Assembly (NCBI GenBank): GCA_001661515.1
Contig: LUVW01000004.1
Span: forward strand, 529,554 to 559,466
Length of the DNA stretch: 29,913 nt
Direction of reading: 5' to 3'
Source: Capniomyces stellatus
Lineage: Eukaryota > Kickxellomycota > Harpellomycetes > Harpellales > Legeriomycetaceae
This document shows, piece after piece, positions 1 through 7,742 of the stretch. The notes beneath the pieces were generated by a model that made no database searches, was not told the origin of the DNA, and was given only the letters and a program-made list of their open reading frames with translations. Position numbers and translations under genes: made by a program. The stretch's first letter is position 1, and each line of letters begins with the position of its first letter.

Positions 1-491
1 TTGGCTGCAACAATAAAGTTGGCGCCCAGAATGATGTCATAAGGTTGAGAAGTCATGAGTCTGAAGGTAGTGTTGAATGAGGTGCGGTTGAAGTCGAGCG
101 TGGCAATGGCGATTCGGCTGGATGTAGACGACTCAGAGTTGTTTCCCATTCGCAGTTTCAGCGGCTTGAATGGTTTGGTGAGTAGATTGAGTTGAGAAGC
201 GAGTGATTCAGTCATAGAGGTGATTTGCGAGCCAGTGTCAAGCAGAACAGAAACAGGCGTGTTGTTGATAAAGGCGGTGAACTTGAAGCAGATGGATTCG
301 TTCAGGTGCAGATTCATGGTTGTCAAAGTGGCGGAAGTCAGTTTGTCAGCTGGAACAGAGTGGAACGGCAGTTGAGGAGCAAAAGCGGCATGGATAGGTT
401 TGTCGGGTGGTTTTGGATTAATGGATGAATAAAGCATAGACTGACCACCATCATCTATGCGCTGTCTTTTCCCTGCTCTGAATCCTCGATT
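1..491 (-). CDS. Ty3/Gypsy Pol, retropepsin part (partial, runs off window)
   Basis: This open frame follows gag in the -1 frame and continues past the left edge of the window. It encodes an aspartic protease: an LLDTGSQITS active-site motif lies near 235-270, and an IILGANF motif near position 20 matches the conserved ILG strand of retropepsins. The nearest upstream in-frame stop is at 492-494, so the frame overlaps the gag end by 37 nt and has no start codon of its own at the junction. It is therefore most likely made only as a Gag-Pol fusion by ribosomal frameshifting. RT, RNase H and integrase must lie outside the window. The protease is seen directly; its role in processing Gag-Pol is family knowledge. 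Confidence 0.85.
434..473 (-). promoter_or_regulatory. Programmed -1 ribosomal frameshift signal between gag and pol
   Basis: On the minus strand the heptamer G_GGA_AAA (plus 467-473) sits in the gag zero frame as CAG GGA AAA and fits the X_XXY_YYZ slippery rule. A 6-nt spacer (461-466) follows. Then comes a stem-loop with a perfect 7-bp stem, GCATAGA/TCTATGC (454-460 with 434-440), which can be extended by TGA/TCA across a one-base bulge. The gag stop (455-457) is inside the stem. The pol frame is exactly -1 relative to gag. Heptamer, spacing and stem are seen in the sequence; use in vivo is inferred. Confidence 0.8.
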
Positions 492-1741
492 TCAACAGAG
501 TTGAAGTTCCTGAATCCTTTGTTGTTGTTTGGACACATAGTTTTCAAGTGTCCTTTCTTCCCACAACCAAAGCAGATACAGTTTTTGACGTAAACATCAA
601 ACTCGGCTTTTGACATGGCGGTGTTTCCTGGGCTGTGTGGCTGCATGTTGCGTTGCTTTTGCTGGCCAAAGTTTGAGTTTGAGTTGGAGTTTGAGTTGGA
701 GTTTGAGTTTGAGTTTGAGTTGGAGTTTGAGTTGGAGTTTGAGTTGGAGTTTGAGAAGCGGCGAATGGGTGCAGTAATAGTGTCCAAGTCCATGGCGTTT
801 GAGAAGTCATTTTTGAACACTGTGGATGGACTGGACGGCTTCTGTTGGATTTCCTGAACTTGCAGGCGGAGTCTCTGTTCGAAAGCTAGGAATGACTCGT
901 TTCTGATTTCTGGCAGGTATCTGCGGATTGTTGGATCAATTTGCTGTCTCAACATGGCTACAGCAAGGGTGTCATCATTCTTAGCTACCAGATTGATAGC
1001 TGGTCTGATTCTTTGAATGAACGAGTTGAAGTCTGAGCGGTCGGTGAGCTTCAGTGACTGGATTGAACTGAGTGCGTTACCAATTGAGTTGGTACCTCCA
1101 TACTGGCGTAGTAGGGCTTCCTTCATCTCTGCCCAACTGGTAGTGCTGCTGTCTGGTTCAGCGTCATACCACGCACGGGCACTGTCTTTCAGGGCGTCCA
1201 CCACTAGCATCCGTTTGTTGAAGTCGGTCAAGTGTGGATAGTTGTCAAACATGTCGCACACCCAACTGATCCATCTTGGGAAACCAACAGTGTTTCCTTT
1301 GAACTCTGGAACCTTGGGCATCTGGCTGGCTGGCGGCTGGGCGGCTTGGCTAGGCTTGCTGGCACTGAGTTCTATATGCTTCTGATACATAATGGCTGTC
1401 TTCTCGGCTAGTTCTCTTTCGCGGCCTGCGATCTCGAGCTTCTCCTGCTGCAACTGGATGACCATTTCATACTTGGCCTTAACTTCCTCATTGATCTGGC
1501 ACTGCAGGGCGGCAACTTCGGCTTGGTACTTGGCGGCTTCGGCTTGCAACTTGGAATTCTCGGTGAGAATCTTTTTGTGGCGCTTCTGTGTGGCCTCCAG
1601 CTCTGAGTTTAGCTGGTTGAATTGCTCTTCGGCAATAGCAATTCTTTCCAGAAGTTGGATGTTTTGAGTCTCCAACTCTGAATATTTGTTTTGAGCATCT
1701 TGCAGCTGAGTGGCTGAAACTTGCATATTAATGTCAGACAT
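455..1741 (-). CDS. Ty3/Gypsy Gag polyprotein (element 1)
   Basis: This 428-residue Gag packages element RNA into particles. Residues 10-125 form a long, Glu/Gln-rich predicted coiled coil, unusual in length for a Gag N-terminus. Residues ~145-300 resemble the retrotransposon Gag domain (RWISWVCDMF, ARAWYD, LRQYGG). A Ser-Asn repeat covers ~330-359. A CCHC zinc knuckle is complete at C392-C395-H400-C405 (CFGCGKKGHLKTMC). The start ATG at 1741 lies 66 nt beyond the primer-binding site, as expected. The frame is uninterrupted, so this copy could be recent. It is followed by the protease in the -1 frame. Whether the element is complete cannot be judged because it leaves the window. Confidence 0.88.
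   Translation of the reverse strand: MSDINMQVSATQLQDAQNKYSELETQNIQLLERIAIAEEQFNQLNSELEATQKRHKKILTENSKLQAEAAKYQAEVAALQCQINEEVKAKYEMVIQLQQEKLEIAGRERELAEKTAIMYQKHIELSASKPSQAAQPPASQMPKVPEFKGNTVGFPRWISWVCDMFDNYPHLTDFNKRMLVVDALKDSARAWYDAEPDSSTTSWAEMKEALLRQYGGTNSIGNALSSIQSLKLTDRSDFNSFIQRIRPAINLVAKNDDTLAVAMLRQQIDPTIRRYLPEIRNESFLAFEQRLRLQVQEIQQKPSSPSTVFKNDFSNAMDLDTITAPIRRFSNSNSNSNSNSNSNSNSNSNSNSNSNSNFGQQKQRNMQPHSPGNTAMSKAEFDVYVKNCICFGCGKKGHLKTMCPNNNKGFRNFNSVEIEDSEQGKDSA
671..755. repeat. Coding hexanucleotide microsatellite in gag
   Basis: Tandem GAGTTT/GAGTTG hexamers lie on the plus strand. On the minus strand they encode an alternating Ser-Asn tract of about 29 residues, just upstream of the Gag zinc knuckle. 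Because the unit is 6 bp, length changes keep the frame open. Such tracts often vary between copies through replication slippage. Confidence 0.9.
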
Positions 1742-1807
1742 AGTAATGTAAGCACTAATATAAGCTTTGGCTATTGAATTATAAGATAGGCTATCTTAAT
1801 TTCAATA

Positions 1808-1821
1808 AAGGTTCTCCACCA
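1808..1821 (-). other. Primer-binding site of element 1
   Basis: On the minus strand TGGTGGAGAACC begins one base after the LTR end. It has the TGG start expected for pairing with a tRNA CCA tail. The implied primer tRNA ends GGTTCTCCA+CCA; no tRNA in this window has that end. Position between the LTR end and the gag ATG supports the call. Confidence 0.6.
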
Positions 1822-1822
1822 A

Positions 1823-2095
1823 TGATAAGTATCTATTTGATAGATATCTTTAGTTTAGAATTTGATATGGTTTTTGTTAAACTAAATAACAACTCATTAA
1901 ATATATGTTGGCCAACGTAATAACTTTTATGTTGGGCTTATGGAGATAATAGCAAGTAAATATATAAAATAATAAATACTAAGTAATGTAAATAAAATAG
2001 GTCGGGTGCTCGGAATCGAACCGAGAACCTATTGACTCGGACAATGTAGCCTTAACCAACTATACTAATTGGCTTGTATAATTGGTTGCGTAACA
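1823..2095 (-). repeat. 5' LTR of element 1 (copy 1)
   Basis: Read on the minus strand, this 273-bp segment starts TGTTACGCAACC and ends ACTTATCA, followed by one base and a primer-binding site. A second copy at 3001-3273 begins at the same base. The outer third contains a tRNA-like Pol III unit. The shared repeat extends from 1681 to 2096, so it also covers the leader and the first codons of gag; it differs from copy 2 at only a handful of positions. The LTR end is inferred from TG...CA termini and the adjacent primer site, because the partner LTR is outside the window. Confidence 0.65.
2001..2075 (-). other. tRNA-like sequence with Pol III boxes inside the LTR
   Basis: On the minus strand there is an A-box-like TAGTATAGTTGG, a perfect B-box-like GGTTCGATTCC in a 5-bp T-arm (CTCGG/CCGAG), and a TTTT run just downstream (near 1994-1997). 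The 3' part ends CACCCGACC like a tRNA acceptor strand. The 5' acceptor strand does not pair with it and the anticodon arm is poor, so this is not an intact tRNA. The same segment is in LTR copy 2 (3179-3253), where the B-box has one change. It could be a captured or chimeric tRNA relic. Confidence 0.5.
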
Positions 2096-2096
2096 C

Positions 2097-2708
2097 GCTA
2101 GTGATTAAAAAGTTCGAGGAAATGAGCCTAAATGTAATAAATAGTGTTAAAGCAATCACTAGAGATTACAAAGGAAACAACGGCGACAACAACAGTTATT
2201 ACAACAATCAAAGGCTTACGTGTTTCAATTGCAAACAGAGCGGGCATCGAGCGCAAGAGTGTACGGTACCTAAAAATTACACTAATAACTATTACAACAA
2301 TAGATCTAATATGAATTTTAGTGGTAATAATAATTACAATCAAGCAGGAAACTCGAACGACAGAGGATCGGATAATAAAGCTAACGAAGGATTAGAGAAA
2401 AACAAACAGTCAAACAAGGAGTTAAACTGCATGGAATTAATGGATGGAGAGGAACTTACCGAACTTTATGCAGCGGAAAAAAGGCAGGCTGAGCACAACG
2501 AATCAGGAGCGAATAAGAGGACTAGAATAGTAGACGCCAACACTGAGGAGGAAGTGAGCATAACGATCAAGGACAGACCGATAATTCAAGCGAGGAAACC
2601 GGCAGCCATCAAACTTTCGGAGCCAGGAAAGAGATACTCGATAAAGGAGGATTTGATGCGGGTCAAAGCGGACGTTTCGTTTGTGCAGCTATTACAAGAA
2701 TCACCAAG
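2097..2708 (+). pseudogene. Gag C-terminal fragment (zinc knuckle) of an element-2-like Gypsy family
   Basis: An open frame at 2074-2721 borrows its first eight codons from the adjacent LTR and then encodes a Gag C-terminus. It has a CCHC knuckle (CFNCKQSGHRAQEC), a SITIKDRPIIQARKPAAIK segment almost identical to the same region of the 8316-11843 polyprotein, and ends after LLQESPSV, where the full-length relative continues into protease. Both flanks are repeat junctions: the LTR of element 1 on the left, and a TGTAATGAT-type unit on the right. The frame is still open, but without the Gag core or Pol it is probably debris. Homology to element 2 is seen directly from the aligned peptides. Confidence 0.75.
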
Positions 2709-2859
2709 TGTAATGATTTAAATGTAATTTATTTAACAACTATAAAAATTAAAAGACTTAATGAGCTAATAACTAACTAAATTAAGTCTTTTATACTAAA
2801 TTAATTTAAATACTAATATTTAATAAAACTATTTAATGAATGAAATTGTATTTATTACA
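2709..2859. repeat. 151-bp AT-rich unit with TGTAAT...ATTACA ends
   Basis: The segment begins TGTAATGAT, the same nine bases that begin the chromovirus 3' LTR at 3760, and ends ATTTATTACA, giving 6-bp inverted termini. An internal palindrome pairs AAAAGACTTAAT near 2750 with ATTAAGTCTTTT near 2780. No matching target duplication is visible. It could be a shrunken LTR, a MITE-like element or a chance boundary. Confidence 0.35.
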
Positions 2860-3274
2860 ATATTTGTTTTCAGCATCTTGCAGCTGAGTGGCTGAAACTT
2901 GCATATTAATGTCAGACATAGTAATGTAAGCACTAATATAAGCTTTGGCTATTGAATTATAAGATAGGCTATCTTAATTTCAATAAAGGTTCTCCACCAA
3001 TGATAAGTATCTATTTGATAGATATCTTTAGTTTAGAATTTGATATGGTTTTTGTTAAACTAAATAACAACTCATTAAATATATGTTGGCCAACGTAATA
3101 ACTTTTATGTTGGGCTTATGGAGATAATAGCAAGTAAATATATAAAATAATAAATACTAAGTAATGTAAATAAAATAGGTCGGGTGCTCGGAATCCAACC
3201 GAGAACCTACTGACTCGGACAATGTAGCCTTAACCAACTATACTAATTAGCTTGTATATTTGGTTGCGTAACAC
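2859..3274 (-). repeat. Second copy of element 1 5' end (LTR, leader, start of gag)
   Basis: This 416-bp stretch repeats 1681-2096 at an offset of 1178 bp, with only about six differences. It contains the LTR (3001-3273), the primer-binding site, the leader and roughly the first 20 codons of gag, then stops abruptly at 2859. It is a truncated second copy in the same orientation, and it abuts the truncated chromovirus integrase at 3275. A real second insertion followed by deletion, or a local duplication, would both explain it. Confidence 0.8.
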
Positions 3275-3736
3275 CAGCTTCAAAGTTGGAGATTAGGTAA
3301 TGTTGTCTCAAAGAAATATCAAGACAACTAGACCTTCAGGAAAACTGGACTACAAACGCATAGGTCCATTTCCAATTGAAAAAGTTATTAATGAAGTAGC
3401 TTACAAACTCACTCTCCCAAACTCAATTAAAATACATCCTACATTCCATGTTTCACTGTTGGAACCTTACATCGAAAACAGCATTGAAAACAGAGTAAAA
3501 AGCCCAACACCAGCAATAATCGTAAATGGGAATGAGAATTTGAAGTCAAACAGATTCTAGATTCAAAAATGGTAAGAAACAGGCTAAAGTACTTGATAGA
3601 TTGGAAAAACTATGGCCCAAGCGAAAGATCATGGGAACCTGCAGAAAACGTAAATGCCAGTGGATTGATCAAAAAGTTTCATAAAAAATATCCAGATAAA
3701 CCAAAGCAACATTCAGTAAGTTTAATTACATTATAA
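3275..3736 (+). pseudogene. Chromovirus (Ty3/Gypsy) integrase C-terminus plus chromodomain, decayed
   Basis: The 5' part encodes the typical end of a chromovirus integrase (NIKTTRPSGKLDYKRIGPF, then HPTFHVSLLEPY). A chromodomain follows in another frame from 3536 (FEVKQILDSK, LKYLIDWKNY, SWEPAENV). At least two lesions are visible: an in-frame TAG at 3294-3296 in the KVGD-stop-VML stretch, and a one-base shift near 3534-3540 between integrase and chromodomain. The upstream pol is missing, cut off by the element 1 repeat at 3274. The stop at 3734-3736 is followed by a polypurine tract (3746-3759) and an LTR. Chromodomains guide integration to chromatin marks in this clade; this copy is inactive. 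Confidence 0.85.
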
Positions 3737-3759
3737 ACTTGACCTTAAGGGGGAGATGA

Positions 3760-3958
3760 TGTAATGATCCAATATTAAATTGAATTATAAACGTATTAAC
3801 AATGTATTATTAATACATTGTTAATATTAATTAATTAATTAATTGATTAAACCATAATACTTGTAAAACATGGAGTAAATGAGTTATTAATTTGAACACC
3901 AAATTAATTACACATTAATATGGTAACAGATTAATTACTCACAAAACCATGAAGTACA

Positions 3959-3989
<31 letters not shown>

Positions 3990-4167
3990 TATAGCTGTCA
4001 TTTTACTATTTCTAAAACTATATAAACAGTAACGATTGACTTTTCATTAAAGTCAATCGGAACAACAATTGTTCTTTATAGTTTATAGTCACCGTTATTA
4101 TAGTTTTTATAAACCTTTAGTTTATAGTTTACTTATTAAATACAAATATATTAATCGAATCATAACA
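3760..4167 (+). repeat. 3' LTR of the chromovirus
   Basis: It begins TGTAATGATCC directly after the polypurine tract TTAAGGGGGAGATGA and ends AATCATAACA, giving imperfect inverted termini (TGTAATGAT / ATCATAACA). It holds a strong palindrome near 3800-3827 (AACAATGTATTA / TAATACATTGTT) and an ATT microsatellite at about 3961-3990. No 5' LTR partner is present in the window. Confidence 0.7.
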
Positions 4168-4463
4168 CAAGCAAGTCTTGATAATATATATTTTTCATTG
4201 AAATGAGACTTGGTAATATTTTATAGACCAAATATTATTTATAAATGAAAAGAAATAACATGTACCACAAAACAATAAAGTCGGAGACCACGTCAATAGA
4301 AAATTAGACCGTCATCAAAAAGAAGTAAAAGTAAAATATTGCATCAAAAGCAACTACAAAAAAGTAATAGGAAAAACGACAAAATATCATTCTCAAAAAT
4401 TAAAATGTTCAGGAGGCCAAAAATAAATAAATAAATAATTATTCAAAAATAATAAAAAAGAAA

Positions 4464-4535
4464 TAGCACCACCTGGTTTCGATCCAGGGACCTCAAGGTT
4501 ATGAGCCTTGCGCGCTTCCTCTGCGCTATGGTGCT
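4464..4535 (-). tRNA. Initiator tRNA-Met (CAT)
   Basis: A full cloverleaf is visible. The acceptor is AGCACCA/TGGTGCT with the A1-U72 pair of eukaryotic initiators. The anticodon stem-loop is CAAGG-CTCATAA-CCTTG, and the T-loop is ATCGAAA with A54, another initiator mark. A long T-rich Pol III terminator lies just downstream (TTTCTTTTTT on the minus strand). It follows tRNA-Glu by only 8 nt, with no T-run between them. Confidence 0.93.
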
Positions 4536-4543
4536 AAATAGCA

Positions 4544-4615
4544 CTCCACAACGGGGAATCGAACCCCGGCCACGACGGTGAGAGCGTCGGATCCTAGCCA
4601 CTAGACCATTGCGGA
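4544..4615 (-). tRNA. tRNA-Glu (CTC)
   Basis: The acceptor TCCGCAA pairs with TTGTGGA. The anticodon arm is CGACG-CTCTCAC-CGTCG (anticodon CTC), and the T-arm is CGGGG-TTCGATT-CCCCG. The 8-nt gap to tRNA-iMet lacks a terminator, so the two probably form one dicistronic Pol III transcript. Two LTRs are stacked immediately upstream, starting 6 bp from the 5' end. Confidence 0.93.
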
Positions 4616-4621
4616 TATATT

Positions 4622-4996
4622 TGTCGTGTAGAAAACTCTACACAATATATATTTAGTAGTTAGTATATAACCGAGGATTTTTCCCCTTGTGGTTTTAATC
4701 GGAATGTATTTAAGTGCATATTATTATTAGTATATTATTATTCAAGTTTAGTTATATAGTATAGTTTGTTTAATTACCGTGTTTCAGGTTTAAGCTAGAA
4801 ACAGATGTTTTAGTTTAGTTAGTATAAAAGGAAAGTAAGATGAGACAAAAGGTGTCTCGCTCTCATTATTTTTAGTATTATTTTTATTTAATAAAGATAT
4901 CTATTAACAATTATCTAGTAAAACAACTAAAATCAACTTAAATTATACAAAAGCAAAAACAATTTTAATATCAGATTATAACTATTTGACACGACA
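4622..4996 (+). mobile_element. Solo LTR upstream of tRNA-Glu
   Basis: The 375-bp unit has perfect 8-bp inverted termini, TGTCGTGT...ACACGACA, and 4-bp target duplications TATT (4618-4621 and 4997-5000). It carries a CCCCTTGTGGTTTTAATC stretch matching, in the opposite orientation, the LTRs of elements 2 and 3, so it belongs to the same broad family. Only 2 nt separate its target duplication from the tRNA 5' end. Confidence 0.85.
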
Positions 4997-5002
4997 TATT
5001 TT

Positions 5003-5466
5003 TGTTGTGTCAAACGCTGGTTGACTATGTCCGCTTAGGACTTTAATTAACTTACTATTATCTAGATGTAGTGTAGTATTTAATCTGGTTCTATTCTTCT
5101 TTATATATATGCTTAACTTTACTATATTCGTGTTATAGTTTTATAGTTATTTATTATGTTAAATATATTCTTGTATATAAAAAAAGTGATGTTCAAATCC
5201 GTTATCACGTAAACTCTTGTCAATGAATTTTCTTTCATTGAGCCAATTCGAACCAAAGTTTAAATCAAACAAAATAAATCAAAATTAACTAAGTAAAATA
5301 TAAATCCATTAAAACTAAACTAAATAAACTGAAATTGAAGTGTCGTATAAAAAAAACTACAACCAAGTTGTATAAAAAACTACTCTTCATATTTCTATTA
5401 GGTCGGTACTACAATCGCATCTGATTTCGGTACCGATCTACAGGTCGTATACTATTTTATACGACA
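5003..5466 (-). mobile_element. Solo LTR stacked behind the 4622-4996 LTR
   Basis: It starts TGTTGTGTCAAACGCTGG and ends TATTTTATACGACA on the plus strand, with TTTT on both sides (4999-5002, 5467-5470). It is clearly homologous along its length to the solo LTR at 12784-13236 (shared CTGGTTGACTATGTCC near the left end, AAGTGTCGTATAAAAAAAAC in the right half). Removing the 4622-4996 insertion puts this LTR's target 4 nt from the tRNA-Glu 5' end. The duplication is low-complexity, so alone it is weak evidence. Confidence 0.72.
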
Positions 5467-6252
5467 TTTTTGTAAGATTTTATTCTTACAGTCTAAAATG
5501 TTATGACTTCTATAAATCCTAAATTAATATAGGTTTGTACCGCTCTAATTTAACTTTTCAAATGCAGTAATTACCTGTTTGGACTGTTTATTAATAAAAT
5601 AATTAATTGTAATAATAAAAGACAATATTTCAATAAAAAATAAAATAAAAGATAAGGTTCAACCCGATGTCATAAATAAACTATTTAAATAAAACTAACG
5701 ACTAAATAAATGAATAAGAATATGAATATGAATAACTAATAAATAATAAATAATATTGAGATAATAAAAGTATAAAAATAGAGGAAAGTACTAATTATTA
5801 GGCCAATGGTATGTAAAAACCCGTAAGTGAAAAAACCATGCGCATTGATTAATAACCAATACCTTTTTATATTGTATTTACATACAACAGAAAGCGTTTT
5901 TTCGACTGTGTTGTTGTCCAAGCGCCACCTCATCCAATTCCAGCAATTTATTTCCTGATTGCAAGCTGTTGAGTGTTCCAGCAGCCTACAGCCAGTTTTA
6001 GTATGTGGCTACAAAAAAAAAAAGGAAGTTGTGTGCACCAAGGACATGCAGTCTGGCATAAACGTGGCTAAACGCCTTGCTTGAGCACCGGGAGTTGAAA
6101 GGACGTGTTTTCAATGTACTACAAAGCAGTTTACAAAGCTAAACTGAGAAAGGCATGATGCTGTTGGTATCGTGATGGAGGGTTATCGAGATAAAAATAA
6201 AGAACTGGTAGAGAAAATGTGCAGATAACGTGGGAAGAGTCAAAAAAAGAAT
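5467..6252. other. Intergenic, with a possible LTR remnant at about 5471-5889
   Basis: The left part begins TGTAAGA with a small hairpin, and a segment ending TACATACAACA near 5889 resembles the right end of the element-2 LTR. A GTTCAACCC..ATG.CATAAA stretch near 5660 recurs near 12604. No target duplication was found, so this is at best an old remnant. From about 5930 to 6240 the sequence is less AT-rich and looks like ordinary host spacer; no gene was recognised in it. Confidence 0.3.
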
Positions 6253-6326
6253 CGCTCTCGGCTAGGCTTGAACTAGCAACCTCCTGATTAACAGTCAGAC
6301 GCGCTAGCCAATTGCGCCACGAAAGC
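6253..6326 (-). tRNA. tRNA-Asn (GTT)
   Basis: The acceptor GCTTTCG pairs with CGAGAGC. The anticodon arm is TCTGA-CTGTTAA-TCAGG (anticodon GTT), and the T-arm is GCTAG-TTCAAGC-CTAGC. A seven-T Pol III terminator follows on the minus strand (near 6243-6249). It lies 10 nt downstream of tRNA-Met, with no terminator between. Confidence 0.93.
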
Positions 6327-6336
6327 AAGCTGTATA

Positions 6337-6409
6337 TGCTCTGAGTGAGGCTCGAACTCACGACCTTGAGATTATGAGACTCACGCTCTACCAACTGAGC
6401 CATCAAAGC
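6337..6409 (-). tRNA. Elongator tRNA-Met (CAT)
   Basis: The acceptor GCTTTGA pairs with TCAGAGC, with discriminator A. The anticodon loop is CTCATAA, and the normal T-loop (GTGAG-TTCGAGC-CTCAC) distinguishes it from the initiator at 4464. It probably heads a dicistronic Met-Asn transcript. A complete LTR retrotransposon begins 8 bp upstream of its 5' end. Confidence 0.93.
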
Positions 6410-6416
6410 ATATGTT

Positions 6417-6798
6417 TGTAGAATTTCGTTCGTGCCCGGATTGTTGTCCAAACTATTCTATCAAAATTGTTTATTGTTTATTGTTTATACAACCTAATTC
6501 TTATGGTTTACTATTATTGGAAATTCATTTATTTATTAAAAAGAAAGACCTGGATTCAAAAAAGTTGAGCACCATCTTTTTTTGTACCAGAAATTGTGAA
6601 AAATAAAACTAACTAAAATATAACTAACTTAAATAAAACTAACTAAAATATTAATGTTATCAAACTAACCAAATGACTCGCTGTCAAAAACCACGAGGGG
6701 CAAAAATACAGCGACTCCAGAAATTAGTTTGATATCAATTTATATATATTTACTAGTGTAAATATATGTTAAACTAGTGTTGTATTATATATACAACA
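6417..6798 (-). repeat. 3' LTR of element 2
   Basis: On the minus strand it starts TGTTGTATATATAATACAAC and ends GAAATTCTACA. It is preceded by the polypurine tract. The pol stop codon (6785-6787) lies 14 nt inside it, so pol overlaps the LTR. Confidence 0.93.
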
Positions 6799-7742
6799 GT
6801 TCCCCCCCTTGCCTTGATTTGTCCCGAAAACAAGTAAAAACCTGCCTGTATCTTTGTAGAGTCGAATGTAGTTTAGCCGATGAAACTTCAGGTACCATTT
6901 CGTCCTTGCATCTGTAGAGTTTTAGTTTATCTCCATTAACCACGTCACACCTTTGGTCCGAGTCCATGATCGTGTAGGCTCCTTTCGTGCCGCATCGAAT
7001 AATTGTGTAGGGTCCTTCCCATATCGGCGCGAACTTGGCCTTTACTACGTCTACGTACTTTAATACTTTGTCGTTTATTTTAAAATTAAACTCCTTTACC
7101 TCTTTGTCGTACACCTGTTTTATAACATTCTTACTCACTACATTGTTATTATAACCAAAGTTCCTTATCTCTGGTAAATCCAACTCAATACTTTCAATTC
7201 TCTCTTGTACTGCTAAGTCCAGGTCGTCTATCTCTGCCTTTTCCTTCCACGTGCTGGGCAGTGTGAGTTTAAACCCATAGAGCATTTGTGCTGGACTCAA
7301 TCTCGTAGATTGATTTTTCATGCTTCGAATAGCAAGTAGCGCTTTCCAGAGGTAACAGTCCCAGTTATCCGGATCGTCTACTGTCAGCTTAGACAAAGTT
7401 CCTTTTAGCGTCCTATTCAACCTTTCGACCTGTCCGTTTGCTTGTGGCCTGTATGTGGTTGTGGGCGTATGTTTTATTTGTAACGTTTTGTATAATTCCA
7501 CTGATATATCGCTTAAAAAGTTTGTGCCCCGATCAGTTATAATCTGATTAGGAACACCAAAAACTTGCACCACTTCTGTAATTAAAAAATTAACTACGTT
7601 GTAGGTTTGTATGTTCTCTACAGCTCGTGCTATCGGCCATTTCGTACAATAATCTATCGCAGTGAGGATAAACCTATTCCCGTTCTTCGTTATTGGTTGT
7701 ATAGGTCCCACTGCGTCAATACCTATTATTTGGAAGGGTGTC
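6785..7742 (-). pseudogene. Element 2 Pol: integrase catalytic core and C-terminal domain (3' part of split gene)
   Basis: This part carries the D,D-35-E integrase core: Asp in AIDYCTKW, Asp in TDRGTNF, Glu in NGQVERLNR. A GPY/F-like module follows (WEGPYTIIRC), with a C-terminus running into the 3' LTR. The polypurine tract is read as coding sequence (GGEL before LLYI). It is separated from the rest of gag-pol by the insertion at 7743-8365. Subtracting the insertion and one copy of the duplicated GTGTC (628 bp) puts it in frame with the upstream part, giving an ancestral frame of 1477 codons. Alone it has no zinc-binding domain and no normal start. Confidence 0.88.

Noticed and set aside
2001..2075. 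Calling this segment a functional tRNA gene
   Set aside because: The acceptor strands do not pair and the anticodon stem is weak, despite good A and B boxes; kept as tRNA-like only.
3961..3990. ATT repeat as part of a CRISPR-like or regular array
   Set aside because: It is a simple trinucleotide microsatellite inside an LTR, with no spacers.
5471..5889. A third LTR behind tRNA-Glu
   Set aside because: The ends look LTR-like but flanks (TTTT versus GAAA) do not match and homology is patchy; noted only as a possible remnant.
5736..5933. 65-codon minus-strand frame with a Phe/Ile/Tyr-rich end
   Set aside because: Composition is what AT-rich sequence gives; it overlaps a possible LTR remnant and has no family resemblance.
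6131..6451. 106-codon minus-strand frame
   Set aside because: It runs through two tRNA genes and an LTR end, so it is an artefact.
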